The notes beneath the pieces were generated by a model, which saw nothing but the letters and a program-made list of their open reading frames with translations, did not search any database and was not told the origin of the DNA. From an uncultured Bacteroides sp. (lineage in GTDB: Bacteria; Bacteroidota; Bacteroidia; Bacteroidales; Bacteroidaceae), in NCBI RefSeq assembly GCF_963666545.1, contig NZ_OY762899.1:2852001-2916000 (forward strand): DNA of 64,000 nt, in the 5' to 3' direction. Positions 23,087-32,386 of this stretch are shown here, one piece after another; the stretch's first letter is position 1; each line of letters starts with the position of its first letter. The position numbers were made by a program, and so were the translations under genes.

Positions 23087-25834
23087 ATGAATCACTCTAA
23101 ACAATTTCTAGTAGTAACCGGATTGCTCTTGTCAAACCTGATAATGGGACAAACAACTTCGTGGCCTGAGATTAAAATAGAAGCAAAACCTGCTGCCCGT
23201 TGGTGGTGGATGGGCAATGCTGTAGACAAGGAGAATCTTAGCAGGAATATGGAAGCGTATGCCACTGCTGGTATGGGGACAATGGAAATTACACCGATCT
23301 ATGGCGTTCAGGGAAATGAGAATCGGGATATTTCTTTTCTATCTCCTCCTTGGATGGAGATGCTTAGACATACTGAAAGTGAGGCTGCTCGTTGCGGTAT
23401 GCAAATAGATATGAATACAGGTACGGGATGGCCGTTCGGTGGTCCTGAGGTAACCATAGAAGATGCTGCCTCAAAGTTACTCGTTGCTGAATTTAAACTT
23501 TCGGGTGGCGAACGCTTGAAGGACAAAATCGCTGTAACTGATAAGGAACAAGCGTCTTGTGCAGTGCTTAGCAGGTTGATGGCTTTTTCCGAAAAAGGAC
23601 AATTTCTAAACTTAACCGATAAGGTGAAAGATGGAGTACTTAACTGGAAAGCGCCTAAAGGGAACTGGCGGCTAATAGCGGCTTTCTGCGGCAAGACCTT
23701 GCAAAAAGTGAAGCGTGCTGCTCCCGGAGGAGAGGGCTATGTAATGGATCATCTTTCGGCTAGAGCTGTAAAAAACTACCTCAATCGTTTTGAACGAGCG
23801 TTTGCTCAAAGCAAAGTTTCTTATCCTCATAATTTTTTTAATGATTCGTACGAGGTATATAAGGCTGATTGGACAGAGGACTTCTTTGAGCAATTTGCAA
23901 CCCGCAGAGGATATAAGCTCGAAGAACATTTACCCGAATTCCTCTCTGACGAACGAACAGAAGCGGTTGCCCGAATTATTTCTGATTACAGAGAAACAAT
24001 AGCCGAATTGTTACAAGAGAATTTTACTCGTCAATGGACGGAGTGGGCGCATAGTCATGGATCTAAAACCCGTAATCAGGCACATGGTTCGCCTGGTAAT
24101 CTGATTGATCTCTATGCAACAGTGGATGTACCCGAATGCGAAGGTTTTGGTATTTCTGATTTTGGAATTAAAGGATTGCGTAAAGATTTTCTGACCCGAC
24201 CTAACGATTCGGAACTTTCTATGTTGAAATATGCTTCTTCCGCAGCTCATATTGCAGGCAAACCTTATACTTCTTCAGAGACATTCACTTGGCTGACAGA
24301 ACACTTCCGTACTTCGTTGTCGCAGTGCAAACCAGATATTGATCTAATGTTTGTCTCGGGCGTAAACCATACATACTTTCATGGTACCACTTATTCGCCA
24401 ACTGAAGCGGCATGGCCCGGCTGGAAGTTTTATGCATCGATAGATATGAGCCCAACCAATAATATTTGGAGAGATGCTCCGGCTTTCTTTAATTATATTA
24501 CTCGCTGTCAGAGCTTCTTGCAGATGGGCAAACCGGATAATGATTTCCTATTATATCTGCCTGTCTACGACATGTGGCAAGAACAAGACGGTCGCTTGTT
24601 GATGTTCGATATTCATAAAATGGATAAACGTGCGCCTAAATTTATAGATGCTGTGCATCGTATTAATAAAGCGGGATATGATGTGGATTATATTTCGGAT
24701 AACTTTATTCGTTCGTGCACTTGCATAAATGGACAAATTGTGACTTCGTCAGGTGCTGCTTATAAGGCCCTTGTCATTCCCGGTGCTCGATTGATGCCTG
24801 TCGATGCATTGGCTAAGCTGATTCGTCTGGCTGATGAAGGTGCTACAATTGTATTTTTAGATCAATATCCTCAGGATGTACCGGGATATAGCAATCTGGA
24901 TGCTCGTCGCGCAACGTTTAAAGGATTGATGAAGACTGTTCAGGGCTCGCATAAAGGACGCATTCTTTTTGGAACAGATTATGTTACTACTCTAGCACAG
25001 ATAGGCGTGCAGCCGGAAGCGTTGAAAACCCAGTTTGGACTTAGTTGCATTCGCCGTACTAATAAGGATGGATATCACTATTTTATTTCAGCTTTGAAAA
25101 GCGAGGATACTGAGGGTTGGGTCCCTTTGGCTGTTCCGGCAACGTCGGCTATAATTTATAATCCAATGACAGGCGAGAGCGGAAAAGCACGTTTACGTAA
25201 TGTGAATGGGCATGCTGAAGTATATCTTCAGTTGGAGTCGGGGGCTTCTCTTATTCTAAAAACATTTACTACAGCCGATGTGACGCTATCTGTATGGCCT
25301 TACTTGCAAGCTCAAAGAGGAGAGCTTATGCTTACTAATCAATGGGATTTTCATTTTATAAGTAGTCAACCTGAAGTAAAAGGAACTCTTTCAAATATCA
25401 AACTTGGTTCGTGGACTGAACTCAACTTACCTGAGGTGAAAGCGACGATGGGTACTGGATGTTACAAAACAACATTTGAATTGAGCTCAGTTTTGGGTGA
25501 AGAATGGATGCTCGATTTGGGTGCTGTGCGTGAAAGTGCTCGTGTGCGCATCAACGGGAAAGATGTTACTACTCTTTGGGCAGTTCCTTTCCGCTGTTTG
25601 ATTGGTAATTATCTTCGTCAGGGGGTGAATACACTCGAAGTAGAAGTTACTAATTTGCCGGCTAATCGCATTGCCGATATGGATAGAAGGGGTGTAAATT
25701 GGCGTATCTTCAAGGAAATAAACTTCGTAGATCGCAACTATAACAAAACGAATTATGCTCATTGGCTACCTGTGCCCAGTGGTTTGTTAGGACCTGTGAA
25801 GATTGTACCTATGAAAAACAAGATTGTTTATTAA
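23087..25834 (+). CDS. Secreted alpha-L-rhamnosidase, GH106
   Basis: 915 residues with an export signal (hydrophobic 8-20, GQTTSW after it). The N-terminal block PAARWWWMGNAVDKENLSRN, the MEITPIYG segment and GTGWPFGGP are hallmarks of GH106. The C-terminal 170 residues (about 735-905) look like a galactose-binding jelly roll. GH106 enzymes are inverting, calcium-dependent rhamnosidases acting on rhamnogalacturonans and decorated glycans. Freed L-rhamnose would feed the kinase-isomerase-aldolase genes just downstream (178-bp gap with its own promoter). Confidence 0.9.
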   Translation: MNHSKQFLVVTGLLLSNLIMGQTTSWPEIKIEAKPAARWWWMGNAVDKENLSRNMEAYATAGMGTMEITPIYGVQGNENRDISFLSPPWMEMLRHTESEAARCGMQIDMNTGTGWPFGGPEVTIEDAASKLLVAEFKLSGGERLKDKIAVTDKEQASCAVLSRLMAFSEKGQFLNLTDKVKDGVLNWKAPKGNWRLIAAFCGKTLQKVKRAAPGGEGYVMDHLSARAVKNYLNRFERAFAQSKVSYPHNFFNDSYEVYKADWTEDFFEQFATRRGYKLEEHLPEFLSDERTEAVARIISDYRETIAELLQENFTRQWTEWAHSHGSKTRNQAHGSPGNLIDLYATVDVPECEGFGISDFGIKGLRKDFLTRPNDSELSMLKYASSAAHIAGKPYTSSETFTWLTEHFRTSLSQCKPDIDLMFVSGVNHTYFHGTTYSPTEAAWPGWKFYASIDMSPTNNIWRDAPAFFNYITRCQSFLQMGKPDNDFLLYLPVYDMWQEQDGRLLMFDIHKMDKRAPKFIDAVHRINKAGYDVDYISDNFIRSCTCINGQIVTSSGAAYKALVIPGARLMPVDALAKLIRLADEGATIVFLDQYPQDVPGYSNLDARRATFKGLMKTVQGSHKGRILFGTDYVTTLAQIGVQPEALKTQFGLSCIRRTNKDGYHYFISALKSEDTEGWVPLAVPATSAIIYNPMTGESGKARLRNVNGHAEVYLQLESGASLILKTFTTADVTLSVWPYLQAQRGELMLTNQWDFHFISSQPEVKGTLSNIKLGSWTELNLPEVKATMGTGCYKTTFELSSVLGEEWMLDLGAVRESARVRINGKDVTTLWAVPFRCLIGNYLRQGVNTLEVEVTNLPANRIADMDRRGVNWRIFKEINFVDRNYNKTNYAHWLPVPSGLLGPVKIVPMKNKIVY

Positions 25835-25917
25835 TATTCAGCTTTTATTATTTATCGTAGTATAGTCTATCTAATTTGACGGTTTATTGAGCGTTTTTCA
25901 TTAAAGTTTTTCTTAAT

Positions 25918-25983
25918 AGCCAAATATTATACCATTTCCATCAAAACATACATATTAGGTGGATGTATTTCTTATTAGATTTG
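25918..25983 (+). promoter_or_regulatory. Candidate RhaR site and -7 box of the rha operon
   Basis: AGCCAAATATTATACCATTT (25918-25937) matches the motif at 20429-20449. The -7 box TAGATTTG is at 25976-25983, 29 bases before the rhaB ATG. No -33 box is visible. The site-to-box spacing (38 bases) differs from the first promoter (8 bases), which weakens the case. Confidence 0.4.
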
Positions 25984-26012
25984 TGGTATTAAAATAATTT
26001 ATCAACACACTT

Positions 26013-27482
26013 ATGAAGCAGTGTTTTTTTGCAGTCGATTTGGGAGCCACTAGTGGGCGTACTATTCTAGGCTCTTTATCAGATAAAGGTCTCGAACTGG
26101 AGGAAGTAAACCGTTTTCCTAATCATTTGATTGAAGTTGGAGGACATTTTTATTGGGATATTTATGCTTTGTATCAGCATGTTGTAGATGGTTTGAAGCT
26201 TGCTGCTCAGCGAGAGGTGAAAATTACATCTATCGGTATTGACACTTGGGGAGTCGATTTTGTTTGTGTAGGTGAGGATGGGCACATCCTTCGTCAGCCT
26301 TATGCTTATCGCGATCCTCATACTAATGGTGCGCCTGAGGCTTTTTTTAGTCGTGTATCCCGTAGTCGCGTTTATGAATTAACAGGTATTCAAGTGATGA
26401 ACTTTAATTCACTGTTTCAGCTTGATACGCTTCGTCGCAATAACGATAGTGCACTCGCTGCTGCTAAGAAAATACTCTTTATTCCGGATGCTCTGTCTTA
26501 TATGTTATCCGGTGAAATGGTAACAGAATATAGCATTGCTACCACAGCGCAATTAGTGAATGCTAAAACGCGTAAGTTAGAACCAGAATTGCTTGCAAGC
26601 CTTGGTTTGACGGAAGAGAACTTTGGACGCTTTGTATATCCGGGCGAAACGATTGGTGCTTTGAGCGAAGAAGTACAAAAGCAAACCGGATTGGGAGCCA
26701 TCCCTGTGATAGCTGTTGCCGGACATGATACCGGATCGGCCGTAGCCGCTGTACCTGCGCTGAACAGTAATTTTGCTTATTTAAGTAGTGGTACGTGGTC
26801 ACTGATGGGCGTGGAAGCAGAAGCACCTGTGGTGAATGCTGAAACAGAAGCGTTGAACTTTACTAACGAAGGTGGTGTCGAAGGTACCATTCGTCTACTG
26901 AAAAATATTTGTGGCATGTGGCTTTTGGAGCGTTGCCGAGCAGAATGGGGGGAAACATCTTATCCTGATTTGATCGCTGAAGCAAAGGCTGCTGAGCCTT
27001 TCCGTAGTATTATTAATCCCGACGATGCACTTTTTGCCAATCCTACTCACATGGAGAAGGCTATTTTTGGTTACTGCGAAGCAACAGGGCAGCCCGTTCC
27101 GGATACTCGTGCTCGCATCGTGCGTTGCATCTTCGAAAGTTTGGCGTTGCGTTATCGTCAGGTACTAGAGAATCTAAGTAAACTATCTCCTCGTCCTGTT
27201 GAGACTCTTCACGTTATCGGCGGCGGCAGTCGAAATGACCTTTTGAATCAGTTTACAGCTAATTCTACAGGGGTAACAGTAATTGCCGGACCTTCAGAGG
27301 CTACAGCCATTGGTAATGTAATGGTACAGGCCATGGCTTCAGGCGTAGCCGATAGTATTGGCGAGATGAGAAAGCAAATAAATGCTTCTATTCCTCTTGC
27401 TACTTTCCAACCTCAGGATGCTGCAGCTTGGGATGAGGCGTATGCGCAGTATCTTACTATATTGACTAATAAAAGCAAATAA
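26013..27482 (+). CDS. rhaB: Rhamnulokinase
   Basis: 489 residues, FGGY carbohydrate kinase. The N-terminal phosphate motif is FFAVDLGATSGRTILG (5-20), GIDTWGVDFV lies near 75-84, and IGGGSRNDLLNQFTA in the second domain binds ATP. It phosphorylates L-rhamnulose to rhamnulose 1-phosphate in the cytoplasm. It is first in the tight series rhaB-rhaA-rhaT (gaps 24 and 30 bp). The B. thetaiotaomicron counterpart is called rhaK in the rhaKIPAO operon (recalled). Confidence 0.94.
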   Translation: MKQCFFAVDLGATSGRTILGSLSDKGLELEEVNRFPNHLIEVGGHFYWDIYALYQHVVDGLKLAAQREVKITSIGIDTWGVDFVCVGEDGHILRQPYAYRDPHTNGAPEAFFSRVSRSRVYELTGIQVMNFNSLFQLDTLRRNNDSALAAAKKILFIPDALSYMLSGEMVTEYSIATTAQLVNAKTRKLEPELLASLGLTEENFGRFVYPGETIGALSEEVQKQTGLGAIPVIAVAGHDTGSAVAAVPALNSNFAYLSSGTWSLMGVEAEAPVVNAETEALNFTNEGGVEGTIRLLKNICGMWLLERCRAEWGETSYPDLIAEAKAAEPFRSIINPDDALFANPTHMEKAIFGYCEATGQPVPDTRARIVRCIFESLALRYRQVLENLSKLSPRPVETLHVIGGGSRNDLLNQFTANSTGVTVIAGPSEATAIGNVMVQAMASGVADSIGEMRKQINASIPLATFQPQDAAAWDEAYAQYLTILTNKSK

Positions 27483-27506
27483 ATAATAACTTAAAAAGAT
27501 TATATT

Positions 27507-28763
27507 ATGAAAGAAGAATTGATTAAAAGAGCCTATGAGATTGCGGTAGAACGCTATGCAGCTGTTGGTGTAGATGCTGATAAAGCCATCGAAAAACTAC
27601 AAAAAATAGCATTATCTCTACATTGCTGGCAAGCAGATGATGTAGCTGGTTTTGAAAATCCAGACGGGCAACTGTCAGGAGGTATTCAAGCTACAGGTAA
27701 CCATCCCGGTAAAGCTCGTAATATTGAAGAGTTGCGTCAAGACATCCTTAAGGCAGCTAGCTATATTCCGGGAACTCATCGTTTGAATCTTCATGCTACT
27801 TACGGTGACTTTGGTGGCAAATTCGTTGATCGTGATCAGATAGAACCTAAGCACTTTGAGAGCTGGATGCAATGGGGAAAAGAGAACGGAATGAAACTTG
27901 ATTTCAATTCAACTTCATTTTCACATCCTAAAAGTGGTAGTCTTTCGTTATCAAATCCTGATGATAGCATTCGTAACTTCTGGATTGAGCACACAAAACG
28001 TAGCCGTGCTATTGCTGAAGCAATGGGTAAATTTCAAGGTGATCCTTGTATCATGAACCTTTGGATTCACGATGGTAGTAAAGATCAAACAGTGAACCGC
28101 TTGCGTTATCGTGAACTATTAAAACAGTCACTGGATGAGGTTTTTGCGACGAAGTATGATAACATGAAAGACTGCATCGAAGCCAAACTTTTTGGAATCG
28201 GAGCAGAAAGTTATACCGTTGGTTCTTATGATTTCTATCTGGGATATGGTTCTAAGAACAACAAGATGGTGACTTTGGATACCGGACATTTCCATTTGAC
28301 AGAGAGCATTGCAGACAAGATCTCTTCTCTGTTACTCTTCACTCCTGAAATCATGTTGCATGTTAGTCGCCCTGTACGTTGGGATAGCGACCACGTAACT
28401 ATTATGAATGATGATACATTGGATTTGGCCAAAGAAATTATTCGTTGTGGTGCTCTCGATAAAGTACATATTGGTCTTGATTATTTCGATGCAAGTATCA
28501 ATCGTATTGGTGCGTATGTAGTAGGTAGCCGCGCTACACAGAAATGTTTCATGCAAGCATTGCTTGAACCCCTTGCTAAACTTCGCGAATATGAAGCGAA
28601 CGATCAATTGTTCGAACGCCTTGCCCTACTTGAAGAATCAAAAGCATTGCCATGGAATGCTGTATGGGATATGTTCTGTTTGAAGAATGATGTTCCTGTA
28701 GGAGAAGACTTTATTACTGAAGTTCAGAAGTATGAAAACGAAGTAACTTCAAAGAGAAATTAA
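27507..28763 (+). CDS. rhaA: L-rhamnose isomerase
   Basis: 418 residues matching the family length. The TIM-barrel metal-site segments are LHATYGDFGGKFVDRDQIEP (about 92-111), NLWIHDGSKD (181-190) and LDTGHFHLTESIADKI (252-267). It interconverts L-rhamnose and L-rhamnulose using Mn2+. In the Bacteroides rha nomenclature this is the isomerase rhaI; the Enterobacteria symbol is used here. Confidence 0.95.
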   Translation: MKEELIKRAYEIAVERYAAVGVDADKAIEKLQKIALSLHCWQADDVAGFENPDGQLSGGIQATGNHPGKARNIEELRQDILKAASYIPGTHRLNLHATYGDFGGKFVDRDQIEPKHFESWMQWGKENGMKLDFNSTSFSHPKSGSLSLSNPDDSIRNFWIEHTKRSRAIAEAMGKFQGDPCIMNLWIHDGSKDQTVNRLRYRELLKQSLDEVFATKYDNMKDCIEAKLFGIGAESYTVGSYDFYLGYGSKNNKMVTLDTGHFHLTESIADKISSLLLFTPEIMLHVSRPVRWDSDHVTIMNDDTLDLAKEIIRCGALDKVHIGLDYFDASINRIGAYVVGSRATQKCFMQALLEPLAKLREYEANDQLFERLALLEESKALPWNAVWDMFCLKNDVPVGEDFITEVQKYENEVTSKRN

Positions 28764-28793
28764 GATTATAAGCGTCGCTAATATAAAGATATC

Positions 28794-29822
28794 ATGAACA
28801 CACTTGTCGGACTTATCATCATTGCTATAGGCAGTTTAGGGCAAAGTAGCTCGTACGTGCCAATCAAGAAAGTAAAACAATGGAGTTGGGAAAGCTTCTG
28901 GCTGGTGCAAGGCATCTTCGCTTGGTTGGTTTTTCCTTTTCTGGGTGCTTTGCTTGCTATTCCTGAGGGTAGTAATTTGTTCGAGCTTTGGAGCTCGGGC
29001 GGCGCTATGCCTTCTATCATCTACGGCGTGTTGTGGGGAGTTGGTGGGTTGACGTTCGGTCTGAGTATGCGCTACCTTGGGGTGGCGTTGGGACAAAGTA
29101 TTGCACTCGGCACATGTGCTGGTTTCGGTACACTTTTTCCTGCTATTTTTAGTGGAAAAGATTTGTTCCACGGCGAAGGCCTGTTGTTGCTTATTGGTGT
29201 GTGCATTACACTGGCTGGTATTGCAGTCATTGGATACGCCGGTAGTCTTCGCTCTCAGAACATGACTGACGAGGAAAAGAAAGCTGCTGTAAAGGACTTT
29301 GCGTTGACCAAAGGATTGCTTGTGGCTCTGCTGGCAGGTGTGATGAGTGCTTGTTTTGCTCTAGGGCTTGAAGCGGGGACACCCATAAAGGAAGCTGCTA
29401 TTGCAGGTGGAGTTGAAGGGCTTTATGCCGGTCTTCCTGTGATATTTCTGGTGACGTTTGGTGGTTTTATGACTAATGCAGCCTATTGTATTCAGCAGAA
29501 TGTGAAGAACAAAACGGGCAAGGAATACTTTACTGTTAAAGGTAGCACTCTGACAAACAATATTTTGTTCTGTGCGCTTGCCGGTGTACTTTGGTATTCT
29601 CAGTTCTTTGGTCTTGAAATGGGTAAAAGTTTTCTTGATAGTCCGATTCTGCTGGCTTTTTCATGGAGTATATTGATGTCGCTCAATGTTACATTCAGTA
29701 ATGTTTGGGGCATCATTTTAAAAGAATGGAAAGGAGCAAGCAGTATCACTGTTTTAGTACTTGTCTTAGGGCTGTTAGTGCTAATTTCGTCTATCATTGT
29801 AGTAGCGATGTCACAAGCTTAA
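28794..29822 (+). CDS. rhaT: L-rhamnose/proton symporter
   Basis: 342 residues with about ten hydrophobic segments, the first at 2-20. It matches RhaT throughout: SLGQSSSYVPIKKVKQWSWE at 14-33, WGVGGLTFGLSMRYLGVALG near 81-100 and a FSNVWG motif near 302. It imports L-rhamnose across the inner membrane and is followed by a region holding an internal promoter before rhaD. Confidence 0.94.
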   Translation: MNTLVGLIIIAIGSLGQSSSYVPIKKVKQWSWESFWLVQGIFAWLVFPFLGALLAIPEGSNLFELWSSGGAMPSIIYGVLWGVGGLTFGLSMRYLGVALGQSIALGTCAGFGTLFPAIFSGKDLFHGEGLLLLIGVCITLAGIAVIGYAGSLRSQNMTDEEKKAAVKDFALTKGLLVALLAGVMSACFALGLEAGTPIKEAAIAGGVEGLYAGLPVIFLVTFGGFMTNAAYCIQQNVKNKTGKEYFTVKGSTLTNNILFCALAGVLWYSQFFGLEMGKSFLDSPILLAFSWSILMSLNVTFSNVWGIILKEWKGASSITVLVLVLGLLVLISSIIVVAMSQA

Positions 29823-29871
29823 AAGGAAGTCTGGCTTTTATGAAGCTGACCTGATTATTAATAAATAGATT

Positions 29872-29912
29872 TTTGGCTATGCAAATGAAAGATTATCTTT
29901 GTTGCATAGCCA
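29872..29912 (+). promoter_or_regulatory. Internal promoter inside an inverted repeat, upstream of rhaD
   Basis: TTTG (29872-29875), an 18-base spacer and TATCTTTG (29894-29901) form a consensus promoter. The same DNA carries the inverted repeat TGGCTATGCAA/TTGCATAGCCA (29874-29884 and 29902-29912), whose loop contains the -7 box. It could be a repressor operator or an RNA hairpin in the rhaB-A-T message. Confidence 0.6.
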
Positions 29913-29930
29913 GAATTAAATAACAAGAAT

Positions 29931-30740
29931 ATGAAATCAATATTAGAAAATCGTCCGGTACTAGCCAAACAGGTAGCTGATGTAGCTGAAGTAGCCGGAT
30001 ATCTCTGGCAAAAAGGTTGGGCTGAACGTAATGGAGGAAATATCACCATCAATATTACAGATGTAATTGATGATGAGATTAGAAATATGAAAGCGATTAG
30101 TGACCGAGTTGAGATCGGTTCTTGCCTTCCGCACTTAAAAGGATGCTACTTTTTTTGTAAAGGGACCAATAAACGCATGCGTGATTTGGCCCGTTGGCCT
30201 ATGGAAAATGGATCGGTTATCCGTATCTGTGATGATTGCTCAAGTTATGAAATAATAGCAGATAAGCCTGTTGCTCCCACTTCAGAATTGGCTTCTCATT
30301 TATCTATGCACAATTATCTGATAGGTAGTGGCTCTAACTATAAAGCAGCAGTGCATACCCACCCAATTGATTTGGTAGCAATGACTCACAATCCTGCTTT
30401 CTTGAAAAAAGATGTGTTGACGAAATTGCTTTGGAGTATGATTCCGGAGACAAGAGCTTTCTGCCCAAAAGGTTTGGGCATTATCCCTTATGCTTTGCCT
30501 AGTTCTTTTGAATTAGCAAATGCAACAGTCAAAGAACTTGCTGACTACGACGTCGTGATGTGGGAAAAGCATGGAGTTTGCTCTGTTGGTGAAAATGTGA
30601 TGGAAGCATTCGACATGGTTGATACACTTTCCAAATCAGCTCAGATATATCTTACAGCTAAATCGATGGGGTTTGAGCCTGAAGGTATGTCAGATGAACT
30701 GATGGAAGAGCTTAAAGTCGCTTTTAATCTGCCTAAATAG
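29931..30740 (+). CDS. rhaD: Rhamnulose-1-phosphate aldolase
   Basis: 269 residues, class II (zinc) aldolase. An N-terminal GGNITINI phosphate-binding block (36-43), AVHTHPIDLV with the zinc ligands His-x-His (near 140-142) and WEKHGVCS with a further zinc His (near 212) are intact. It cleaves rhamnulose 1-phosphate to dihydroxyacetone phosphate and L-lactaldehyde. No lactaldehyde reductase gene lies next to it. Confidence 0.94.
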   Translation: MKSILENRPVLAKQVADVAEVAGYLWQKGWAERNGGNITINITDVIDDEIRNMKAISDRVEIGSCLPHLKGCYFFCKGTNKRMRDLARWPMENGSVIRICDDCSSYEIIADKPVAPTSELASHLSMHNYLIGSGSNYKAAVHTHPIDLVAMTHNPAFLKKDVLTKLLWSMIPETRAFCPKGLGIIPYALPSSFELANATVKELADYDVVMWEKHGVCSVGENVMEAFDMVDTLSKSAQIYLTAKSMGFEPEGMSDELMEELKVAFNLPK

Positions 30741-30757
30741 ATCTCATCTATTATTCT

Positions 30758-30803
30758 AAAACAAGGACATGAGTGTTTTACATGAACGCTATGTTCTTGT
30801 TTT
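30758..30803 (+). terminator. Hairpin after rhaD
   Basis: AAAACAAGGACAT pairs with ATGTTCTTGTTTT (one G-U) across a 20-base loop, giving a terminator or attenuator before the next GH105 gene. Confidence 0.6.
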
Positions 30804-30838
30804 CTATCAACTCTACTAGCATTATCAATCTATTAATC

Positions 30839-32149
30839 ATGAATTTAAAGAAAAGTTTGTTGCTGGGTACACTTGCCCTCTGCTTTACCTCTCTGACTTC
30901 TCATGCGCAGACAAAAATGACTGCTGAAGAAGCTGCTGTGAAAATTGCAAATCGTATATTGAACAGCACTACCTATGAGTTCAAAAACGCTAAAACCGGG
31001 GAAACATATAAATCGGTAAAGGGACTTCCTGTATCGCCGGATATTAAGGTTGTTTCTAAATATAACCAATGGCATTACACCAATGGTGTAACGAACATTG
31101 CATTGATGGATTTGGCTACAAAACTTGGTGACAAGAAATATGAGAAGTATGTCCAGAAGAATATGAATTTTGTATTCAACGACGGCAATCTTGATTTCTT
31201 TCGCAAACAATACGATCAAGCTTTTAAAGAAGGTGGTTGGAGTGCTATTCGTGATTTGAGCTGGCATATGATTTTCCGAGCTAAGCGCTTGGATGACAAT
31301 GGTCCGATGGGCGCTAGTCTTATAGAACTCCAGATGCGTTATCCTAACAAATCTTTTCTGAACTATATAAATGAGACGGCCGATCATTTAAACTTTGCGG
31401 AACCACGTTTAGTAGATGGAACCATTGCACGCCTATGGCCCCATGTCAACACTATTTGGGCAGATGATGCTTTCATGGCTATCTCTTTTTTAGCTCGTAT
31501 GGGTAAACTTACCGGCGACCAAAAATATTTTGATGATGCTGCTAATCAAGTGCTGAATTATACTCGCTATTTATGGTGTCCTGAAAAGCAAATATACTAT
31601 CACTGTTACCATACAGATAATAAGGAACATGGTGCTGCGCATTGGAGCCGTGCTAATGGATGGGTCTTTATGGCTCAAGCCGACTTGCTGAGCATGTTGC
31701 CCAAAGATCATCCATTGCGTGATGAGCTGATTAAAAACTTCCGTCAGCAGGCCAGTGGCGTTGCTCGTTATCAAGGGAAAAATGGTCTTTGGCATCAATT
31801 GCTTGATAAAGAAGATTCTTACGAAGAAATCACAGGGACAGCTATGTTTGTGTTTGGTATAGCTCGTGGAGTGAAAGAAGGTTGGTTGCACCCCGACTTC
31901 ATCTATGTGGCCGAACAAGGACTAAAGGGAATGATGACGTTAATCTCTGATGGCGGAGATGTGAAAGGTATTTGCGTAGGTACAGGTATTATGCCTTCCA
32001 TATCCTATTACTACAACCGCCCAACGCAAGAAAATGATCCGATGGGTGAGGGCCCGGTATTACGTGCCCTTATCGAAATGATGGATGCTCCTAAATATAC
32101 AGAAATAAAGGCCGAGCAACAATACGATAAGATTGTACTCAAAAAATAG
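30839..32149 (+). CDS. Secreted GH105/GH88-like unsaturated uronyl hydrolase
   Basis: 436 residues from ATG 30839, chosen because MNLKKSLLLGTLALCF...SHAQ is a clean signal peptide; an upstream in-frame ATG at 30773 adds 22 residues. The body is an (alpha/alpha)6 toroid with WADDAFMAISFLARMG (near 207-222), HWSRANGWVFMA (near 260) and GKNGLWHQLLD, as in GH105/GH88. It likely removes 4,5-unsaturated uronic acids left by polysaccharide lyases. It occupies the place where, as I recall, B. thetaiotaomicron has the rha operon oxidoreductase. Divergence from the fused GH105 domain upstream suggests a different linkage. Confidence 0.85.
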   Translation: MNLKKSLLLGTLALCFTSLTSHAQTKMTAEEAAVKIANRILNSTTYEFKNAKTGETYKSVKGLPVSPDIKVVSKYNQWHYTNGVTNIALMDLATKLGDKKYEKYVQKNMNFVFNDGNLDFFRKQYDQAFKEGGWSAIRDLSWHMIFRAKRLDDNGPMGASLIELQMRYPNKSFLNYINETADHLNFAEPRLVDGTIARLWPHVNTIWADDAFMAISFLARMGKLTGDQKYFDDAANQVLNYTRYLWCPEKQIYYHCYHTDNKEHGAAHWSRANGWVFMAQADLLSMLPKDHPLRDELIKNFRQQASGVARYQGKNGLWHQLLDKEDSYEEITGTAMFVFGIARGVKEGWLHPDFIYVAEQGLKGMMTLISDGGDVKGICVGTGIMPSISYYYNRPTQENDPMGEGPVLRALIEMMDAPKYTEIKAEQQYDKIVLKK

Positions 32150-32163
32150 AAAGAAGCTAAGAT

Positions 32164-32213
32164 AAACGAATGATTTGCATTGGTTAATTACAGCCATTGC
32201 AAATCATTCGTTT
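32164..32213 (+). terminator. Strong terminator closing the rhamnose gene set
   Basis: AAACGAATGATTTGCA pairs perfectly with TGCAAATCATTCGTTT, extending to about 20 bp with one mismatch around a 10-base loop. It sits 14 bases past the GH105 stop. Confidence 0.8.
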
Positions 32214-32329
32214 GTGGGTTCTTGGTTTTCGTGTACGAAAATGACGAGTTGAGTCTATCTGGAATGGCCTTTATTTCCTAAAAAGTAGATACTATATATT
32301 AAAAAGTTTTTGTTTTCCTTTCAATATGC

Positions 32330-32358
32330 TTGTTTTTTGATTTTTATACCTATTTTTG
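32330..32358 (+). promoter_or_regulatory. Promoter of the AraC-type regulator
   Basis: TTG (32330-32332), an 18-base spacer and TATTTTTG (32351-32358). This makes the in-frame TTG at 32330 a promoter element rather than a start codon and supports ATG 32387. Confidence 0.6.
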
Positions 32359-32386
32359 TTGCGTAGACTGTTCTGATGTGGCGCTT

